From Hemicordylus capensis (lineage: Eukaryota > Chordata > Lepidosauria > Squamata > Cordylidae): a stretch of 64,000 nt of DNA. Below the pieces are notes generated by a model. The model had not been told where the DNA came from. It searched no databases and was given only the letters and a program-made list of their open reading frames with translations. Position 1 is the first letter of the stretch; each line of letters begins with the position of its first letter. The position numbers and the translations under genes are program-made. This document shows positions 56,513 to 64,000 of this stretch, piece after piece. The DNA is taken from positions 310,013,674 to 310,077,673 of the forward strand of contig NC_069657.1 in assembly GCF_027244095.1 (NCBI RefSeq), read 5' to 3'.

Positions 56513-57089
56513 TAGGCGTGTGCATGGTCTGGAGTCCCCCCCCAGTCCGGCACGGGGGGGGGACCTGTAACTTTAAGCGGAGGGTGGGGGTGGTAGTGCT
56601 TACCACCCCCCGCCACTGGTCCTTTGACAAATCTTCTTGGGGCAGCAGAGTTCCTCCCTGCCACCCCTGCCCCCGTCGTCGTTCCTTAAGGTGCAAAAGA
56701 GATGAGTGCTAGCTGTGCGCATGCGCCCTGCGTGGCGCGCTCGTCTCTGACGCTGCCACGCTGCATACAGCACGTGACGTATGCAGCGCATGTGCGGCAG
56801 CATCAGAGACAAGCGCGCACGCCGCACAGGGCGCATGCACGCCGCTAGCGCTCGTCTCTTTTGCACCTTAAGGAACGACGACGGGGGCAGGGGCGGCAGG
56901 GAGGAACTCTGCCGCCCCAAGAAGATTTGTCAAAGGACCAGTGCCGGAGGGGGAAGAGCGGCAGGGGGTGGTAAGTACTACCACCACCCCGCTTAAAGTT
57001 ACAGTCCCCCGCCCATCCGAACCGCTGGACTTCCAGACCGGTCCGGAGGTCATTCCAATGGCGCCGGCCCAAAACCATACACACTACTA
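56513..57089. mobile_element. Palindromic hAT element in a PHIP intron
   Basis: The ends are TAGGCGTGTGCATGGT and the complement of ACCATACACACTACTA, with exact 8-bp flanks ctgctgaa (56,505-56,512 and 57,090-57,097). Nearly the whole element is an inverted repeat centred near 56,774: the aggaactctgccgccccaag block appears once in each direction. The CpG-rich centre includes ctgcatacagcacgtgacg. No transposase. Confidence 0.92.
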
Positions 57090-57287
57090 CTGCTGAACAC
57101 ACACACACCCTGAAACTCAGGTCAGGTGGCTTTTCCTATAGTGATGACTAGACAAGAAGAATGGGAGCTAGTCCTGGGCCTATCACAGGGACTAAGATGG
57201 TCAAACTCTTTCTGCAATACAAGGAGATACTAAGAGCCACATCAATGTAACTACTCAGCATTCAGAAGAACTAAAGTCTGTATCTTA

Positions 57288-57449
<162 letters not shown>

Positions 57450-58683
57450 CTATTTTTAAAAAATTTAAGAGACAGAATTCTGAACATAGTCTGCTTCGAA
57501 ATTTAACATTTTGACTATAAAATTCAGTGTAATAACCTACAGTTGATAATCAAATTAGGCACTATGTATGCACAAATGCAGTGCATACATAGAGCAAGTT
57601 TCACTTGCATTACTAGCATACGGACATTAGAAGGAATAAAAAAAAATCTGTGCACGCTTTCTAATCAAACTTTCTCCAGGCATTGCAAGTTACCCAAACT
57701 CTGAGCATGAGTAACTTGCACTGGGCAGAGGACATGGCCTGGATGAGGACAGGTGAGGTACATACAATCTCCTGTCCTCACCAGCAGTCCATCTGGTAGC
57801 ACTGCAGGTGTATGTGCACATGCATAAGATAAAGCTCTTTCAAATCCTATCAGGATTCCCCATGAACAGGTGCTACATCCATGGTATAAGTGGGATGTAC
57901 CCAGATAATTATGCAGATATTAATGAACATATATCACTTTTTCATGATATAAGTTTTTACCCTTTTGATTTCATATCCTATCTTCAGATTCCAACAGTCA
58001 GAACTTTGAGTGGGTCATTTTGTCACCAAACATAGACTAGCTTAAACCTTTACAGAGGTTATAATGTATGACTGATTCCAACATTAATATGTTTGCGCCT
58101 CAGAAGAATATCATCCATAAAAGAATAGATGTACACATTGTTACATAGGAATACAAAATATGACAGGTAAAACATAATTTTGGAAGCACTATAGTTGCTA
58201 ATTTCCTTTAAATAAATAACTGTTAGACATCACTAGAAAAAAACTGATGAAAGTTCAACAGCTACATTTTGTATTTCATCATCATAGTTTTTTCCAGCAC
58301 TTCTCTCACAGGTTGTCAGAGCTTCAAGGCACAATGAGAAAGCAGCTGTAAAACCACAAGCACAGCTTTTGCACTCTCTACAAGCAATTTTACAGGAGAT
58401 CAGTATGGTCTTCCTAAAGAGTACAGATTTGTAGGTTTGTCCATGGCACAGTACTATTTTTAATTTGCCATAAAATATGTGAAGCATTTATCCAAGTTCC
58501 AACTCAAAGGATTACCATCAATGGGTGAAAACCCAATATTCTGTGCTGTAGTTGATTTAACTCAGACTAAAATATTTTTTAGATTTTACTCTAAAATAGT
58601 CAAACATTTTAATATTTCTTCATAGTACCAGACAACACATTATTTTAGGTAAATGCACTAACTGGGTCATTTAAAATGCTTTA

Positions 58684-58736
58684 GGCCAGGGCTGCACGAC
58701 TTTGGCTCTCCAGCTGTTTCTGGAAAGCTCCCATCA
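58684..58736. mobile_element. Left half of a foldback MITE split by a CR1
   Basis: ccagggctgcacgactttggctctccagctgtt ... gctcccatcat pairs with atgatgggagttgtagtct ... gccaaagttgtgaagccc at 61,473-61,530. The CR1 lies between the halves. Confidence 0.7.
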
Positions 58737-61472
58737 TAAGAAACATAAGAACAGCCCTGCTGGATCAGGCCCAAGGCCAATCTAGTCCAGCATCCTGTTT
58801 TGCACAGTGGCCCACCAGATGCTGCTGGAAGCCACAGACAGGAATTGAGGGCGTGCCCTCTCTCCTGCCATTACTCCCCTGCAACTGGTACTCAGAGGCA
58901 TCCTGCCTTTGAGGCTGGAGGTGGCCCACAGCCCTCCGACTAGTAGCCATTGATAGACCTCTCCTCCATGAAGTCATCCAAACCCCTCTTAAAGACATCC
59001 AGGTTGTTGGCTGTCACCACATCTTGTGGCAGAGAGTTCCACAAGTGGATCACGCGTTGTGTGAAAAAGTACTTCCGTTTGTTAGTCCTAGACCTCCTGG
59101 CAATCAATTTCATGGAGTGACCCCTGGTTCTAGAGTTGTGTGAGAGGGAAAAGAATTTCTCTCTCTCCACTTTCTCCACACCATGCATGATTTTATAGAC
59201 CTCTATCATGTCTCCCCGCAGTCATCTTTTTTCTAAACTAAAAAGCCCCAGGCGTTGTAGTCTTGCCTCATAAGAAAGGTACTCTGGGCCCCTGATCATC
59301 TTGGTTGCCCTCTTCTGTACCTTCTCCAGTTCAACAATGTCCTTTTTAAGATGTGGTGACCAGAACTGTACGCAGTACTCCAAGTGTGGTCGCACCATAG
59401 TTTTGTATAAGGGCATTACAATGTTAGCTGTTTTATTTTCAACCCCCTTCCTAATGATCCCTAGCATGGAATTGGCCTTTTTCACAGCTGCTGCACATTG
59501 AGTCGACACTTTCAACGAGCTGTACACCACGACCCCAAGATCCCTCTCCTGGTCCGTCACCGACAGCTCGGATCCCATCAGCATATACTTGAAGTTGGGG
59601 TTTTTCGTCCCAATGTGCATCACTTTACACTTACTAACATTGAACCGCAATTGCCACTTTGTCGCCCACTCCCCCAGTTTGGAGAGATCCTTTTGGAGCT
59701 GCTCACAATCAGTTTTGGATTTCACTGCCCAGAAGAGTTTGGTATCATCTGCAAATTTGGCCACATCGCTGCTTACCCCTGCTTCTAGATCATTTATGAA
59801 TAAATTAAAAAGCACCGGTCCCAGTACAGATCCCTGGGGGACCCCACTTCTTATTTCCCTCCATTGTGAAAACTCTCCATTTATACCTACCCTCCGTTTC
59901 CTGTCTTTCAACCAGTTAGCAATCCACACATGTACTTGTCCCCTTATCCCATGACCGCTAAGTTTCCTCAGGAGTCTTTGATGAGGAACTTTGTCAAAAG
60001 CTTTCTGGAAGTCCAGGTAGACTATGTCAACTGGATCACCTTGATCCACACACTCGTTGACACCCTCAAAGAACTCCAAAAGGTTGGTGAGGCAAGATTT
60101 ACCTTTGGAGAAGCCATGCTGGCTCACTCCCAGCAGGGCCTGTTCTTCTAGGTGTTTTACAATTTTATCCTTGAGGATGCTTTCCATCAATTTGCCTGGA
60201 ACGGACGTTAGGCTAACCGGCCTGTAATTTCCCGGATCAGCCCTGGATCCCTTTTTGAAAATCGGTGTTACATTTGCTACTCTCCAGTCCTCTGGTACAG
60301 AGCCTGATTTCAGGGATAAGTTAAATATTTAACAAGGAGGTCGGCAATTTCACATTTGAGTTCTTGGAGGACTCTTGGATGGATGCCATCCGGCCCTGGT
60401 GATTTGTTAGCTTTCAGTTTTTCCAGACAGTTTAGAACATCATCCCTTGTCACTTCTATCTGACTCAGCTCTCTAGCCTCCATCCCTAAAAAGCCTGGTT
60501 CAGGAACAGGTATATGCTCAGTATCCTCTGCCGTGAAGACAGATGCAAAGAACTCATTCAGCTTATCTGCAACCTCCATATCCTCCTTAATAATCCTTTT
60601 CACTCCCTCATTGTCTAATGGTCCAACTGTCTCCCTGGCAGGTTTCCTGCATCTGATGTACTTAGAGAAGTTTTTGTTATTCCCCTTTATACTTTTGGCT
60701 AAATGTTCCTCAAACTCTCTTTTTGCCTCCCTTATTGTCACCTTGCATTTCTTTTGCCAGAGTTTGTGTTCCTTTCTGTTCTCTTCGTTTGGACAGGCCT
60801 TCCAATTTCGGAAGTCTTCTTCCTTTTTATGGCTTCCTTGATGGTACCCGTTAGCTATGCTGGCATCCTCCTGGACTTAGTGGTACCTTTCCTCCTTTTG
60901 GGTATACAATCTAACTGGGCTTCTAGTATTGTGGTTTTGAGTAAACTCCATGCACTCTGGAGCGAAGTGACTCTCCTGATTTCCCCCCTCAGCTTTCTTT
61001 TCCTGGTGGCGCAGTGGTAAAACTGCAGCCCTGTAACCAGAAGGTTACAAGTTCGATCCTGACCAGGGGCTCAAGGGTTGACTCAGCCTTCCATCCTTCC
61101 GAGGTCGGTAAAATGAGTACCCAGAATGTTGGGGGCAATATGCTAAATCATTGTAAACCGCTTAGAGAGCTCCGGCTATAAAGCGGTATATAAATGTAAG
61201 TGCTATTGCTAGTGCTATTGCTATTTTCACCATACTCCTCATTTTGGAGAAGTTTCCTCTTCTGAAATTCAAAATGTCTGTGTTAGACATCCTTGGTGAT
61301 TCTCTCCCCGCATGTATGCTGAATTTGATGGCACTGTGGTCACTGTTCCCTAAAGGGTTGATGACAGTGATGTCACGCACCAGGTCCTGGGTGTCACTCA
61401 GAATTAGATCCAAGGTCGCCTTCTCTCTGGTTGGTTCCATGACCAACTGTCATGCCCAGTCAGAGCAGTCAA
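58737..61472 (-). mobile_element. CR1-type LINE, 5'-truncated, in a PHIP intron
   Basis: Reverse strand. Remains of the endonuclease end (LDLILSDTQDLVRD, GNSDHSAIKF) at 61,240-61,446, a linker region at 60,310-60,741, then the reverse transcriptase at 59,222-60,190 with [52 protein letters not shown] and the FADDTK catalytic motif. The ORF2 C-terminus follows (58,940-59,209, LWNSLPQDVV, VFKRGLDDFMEE). The 3' UTR ends in ttcttatg repeats (8-mer-type CR1 tail) at 58,737. It is interrupted by a SINE at 61,003-61,232. It has a few frame breaks and lacks the first part, so it is inactive, but the 322-residue open block suggests a fairly recent insertion. Confidence 0.95.
61003..61232 (+). mobile_element. 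tRNA-derived SINE inside a CR1
   Basis: Near-identical to 6,692-6,925: cctggtggcgcagtggtaaaactg (A-box), ggttacaagttcgatcc (B-box), body to gcggtatataaatgtaagtg, then a gctattgctagt tail. CR1 sequence continues on both sides. Confidence 0.9.
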
Positions 61473-61535
61473 AAATCAGATATGATGGGAGTTGTAGTCT
61501 AACATCTGCCTGAGGGCCAAAGTTGTGAAGCCCAA
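61473..61535. mobile_element. Right half of the foldback MITE split by a CR1
   Basis: Complement of 58,684-58,736: atgatgggagttgtagtctaacatc ... ggccaaagttgtgaagccc. Together the halves would make a foldback of about 115 bp. Confidence 0.7.
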
Positions 61536-61632
61536 ATTTACAATTAGACATCTCATCTGTGTTTAATATCCATATATTAAAATCAGTTACATTTTTGTAG
61601 TTTACTAGGGGTCAGAATAGTACCTAATATCA

Positions 61633-61818
<186 letters not shown>

Positions 61819-61984
61819 CTAACAACGATGACAACAATGTCATTTCAACAATCCAAAATTTAATTAATTATTGTAAAAGCAGTTAACTCCCAGAAGCCTG
61901 TGAGAAAACCACAGTTCTTCATTCAAGTTCTCCTTACAGCCCAGGAATGATATTCTCTTCTGGGAAAAGGCAGACAAGAATCAC

Positions 61985-62450
61985 TGATTTATTTAGATTT
62001 ATAAACTGCCCTTAATAGGCCCAAGGCAGTCAACAGCATAATACAAAAATAAAGAAAAGCCCAACAAGATAAAAGGTAAAGTATGCTGTCAAGTCAATTT
62101 CGACTCCTGGCACCCACAGAGCCCTGTGGTTTTCTTTTGGTAGAATACAGGAAGGGTTTACCATTGCCTCCTCCTACACAGTATGAGATGATGTCTTTCA
62201 GCATCTTCCTATATCGCTGCTGCTCAATAAGATAAAACCAAGCCAAACCATCAAAACCTACAGCATCCAAATGCAGCTCCAATTAGCAATAACACACCCT
62301 ATTTTCCAAAAGCCCAGGTTTTTGATTAAAAAACAACAACAAAAAAACAAGTCTTCAGTCAATGAACAGTTGGGAGTACAGAGAAAGAGCAGATATTCCA
62401 GAAGGAAGAGGGAATGATCTGGGGGAAATCACAAAAAGGCCCTATCACAT
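61985..62450 (-). mobile_element. L2-like LINE tail interrupted by a short repeat
   Basis: atttataaactgcccttaataggcccaaggcagtcaacagcataatac is an L2-type tail in reverse. After the repeat at 62,071-62,225 the match seems to resume with caaaagcccaggtttttgattaaaa and aagtcttcagtcaatg. Fragmentary. Confidence 0.5.
62071..62225 (+). mobile_element. Dispersed repeat (gtcgactcc family)
   Basis: aaaggtaaagtatgctgtcaagtcaatttcgactcctgg, ccacagagccctgtggttttctt, cagtatgagatgatgtctttcagcatcttcctatatcgctgctgc. Clear copy of the family at 28,411. Confidence 0.78.
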
Positions 62451-62703
62451 GTGCACAACTAACTACCTTAAGCAAGTATCAGCATGCAGAGTACAATCTC
62501 CCACAAAGACCATGAGGGATGTGTAGGTTTTACTGGAAGTTGATTGTCCTTCAGATAACGAGAACCCAAGTCGTTTAAACATATTTGATAAATGGATAGT
62601 TTCACTAAAAATAATCCCAAATACAAGCATAAATTCTTGACCTCTTGATTTAAACTGAAAATGTTTGTAATTTACTTAGAAAAATATGGATGTAGTAGCT
62701 TCA

Positions 62704-63590
<887 letters not shown>

Positions 63591-63599
63591 AAAGATTAC

Positions 63600-63650
63600 C
63601 TTCCTCTTTCGAGTAGAAGTGCCAGGCATGTTAATATCTTTCTCTTCTTC
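63600..63650 (-). CDS. PHIP: PHIP small coding exon
   Basis: Seventeen codons: EEEKDINMPGTSTRKRK. It keeps phase with both neighbours (phase 0), and its PGTSTRKRK end leads into [13 protein letters not shown] as in vertebrate PHIP. Donor aag|gtaatc is adequate. The acceptor ttattactcaaag is weak, so the left boundary is the least certain of the set. Confidence 0.8.
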
Positions 63651-63794
63651 CTTTGAGTAATAAAATACTCATCACATGATATAAAAATACTAACTACAAT
63701 ACAATCTCATACTTAGTCACATATAGTCCCCAGCTCTCTAAAAACCAGTTCATACACAGAGGCATGTGTAGGGTCTTTGCTTCCTATTGCTTAC

Positions 63795-63980
63795 CTGAAC
63801 TGGATTTGAATGGACCGCATCCCCACTACAAACTGTCATTGTTGAGGCCACAGGAGAGATGGCAACTAATACTAGACAGTCTTCCACTGTACCTGAATTA
63901 GCTCCAGTTGAGAACCTCCCTGCCTCCACCACCCCAGCTTTTTGTGCTGTATTATAATTATTTGTATCCAATTTTAGATG
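63795..63980 (-). CDS. PHIP: PHIP coding exon, most upstream in the window
   Basis: Sixty-two codons, acceptor gctgcctttag and donor cag|gtaagc, phase 0. The end STMTVCSGDAVHSNPVQ looks like the PHIP region before the second bromodomain; the earlier part (TNNYNTAQKAGVVEAGRFST) is variable and not recognised residue by residue. Placement and phase support it. Upstream PHIP exons lie beyond the window. Confidence 0.75.
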
Positions 63981-64000
63981 CTAAAGGCAGCTTTCAAGGC

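Noticed and set aside
59301-60151. Forward frames of 66-121 residues
   Set aside because: Antisense shadows of the CR1 reverse transcriptase.

Overview
The window is vertebrate nuclear DNA, most likely from a squamate reptile (lizard or snake). The evidence is two host genes with vertebrate exon structure plus a repeat load typical of squamates: CR1 and L2-type LINEs, tRNA-derived SINEs including the Sauria type, 5S rRNA-derived SINEs, many short hAT elements with 8-bp target-site duplications, and a DIRS-type tyrosine-recombinase retroelement. The species cannot be fixed from sequence alone.

Two host genes are supported. IRAK1BP1 (SIMPL-domain protein) lies complete on the + strand: four coding exons between 27,707 and 33,161 join in frame to 264 codons. 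Its CpG-rich promoter carries a ZNF143-like site and an RFX X-box. PHIP (WD-repeat/bromodomain protein) enters from the right edge on the - strand. Its last eight coding exons (63,980 down to 52,252) join in perfect phase and encode about 592 C-terminal residues, including the second bromodomain. A long, mostly repeat-poor 3' UTR follows, down to about 45.8 kb. The genes are tail-to-tail, the order I know from the human 6q14 region.

Layout: 1-27.4 kb is gene-free and repeat-rich (YR-retroelement reverse transcriptase remains, LTR-like pieces, CR1 and L2 fragments, SINEs, foldback elements, a tandem-duplicated stretch at 23.6-25.4 kb with nested hATs). 27.4-34.4 kb is IRAK1BP1. 34.4-45.8 kb is the intergenic gap between the two 3' ends, holding an L2 fragment, the DIRS-type fossil with inverted ends at 35.5-39.4 kb, and three hAT elements. 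45.8-64 kb is PHIP, whose introns hold a palindromic hAT (56.5 kb) and a 2.7-kb CR1 with a SINE inside it (58.7-61.5 kb).

I found no bacterial-type operon, CRISPR array, intact RNA gene or clearly new coding system. The most interesting items are the internal complementary region of the DIRS fossil, the composite 5S/tRNA SINE family, the hAT-in-hAT nesting, several unclassified foldback families, and the promoter motif pair of IRAK1BP1.
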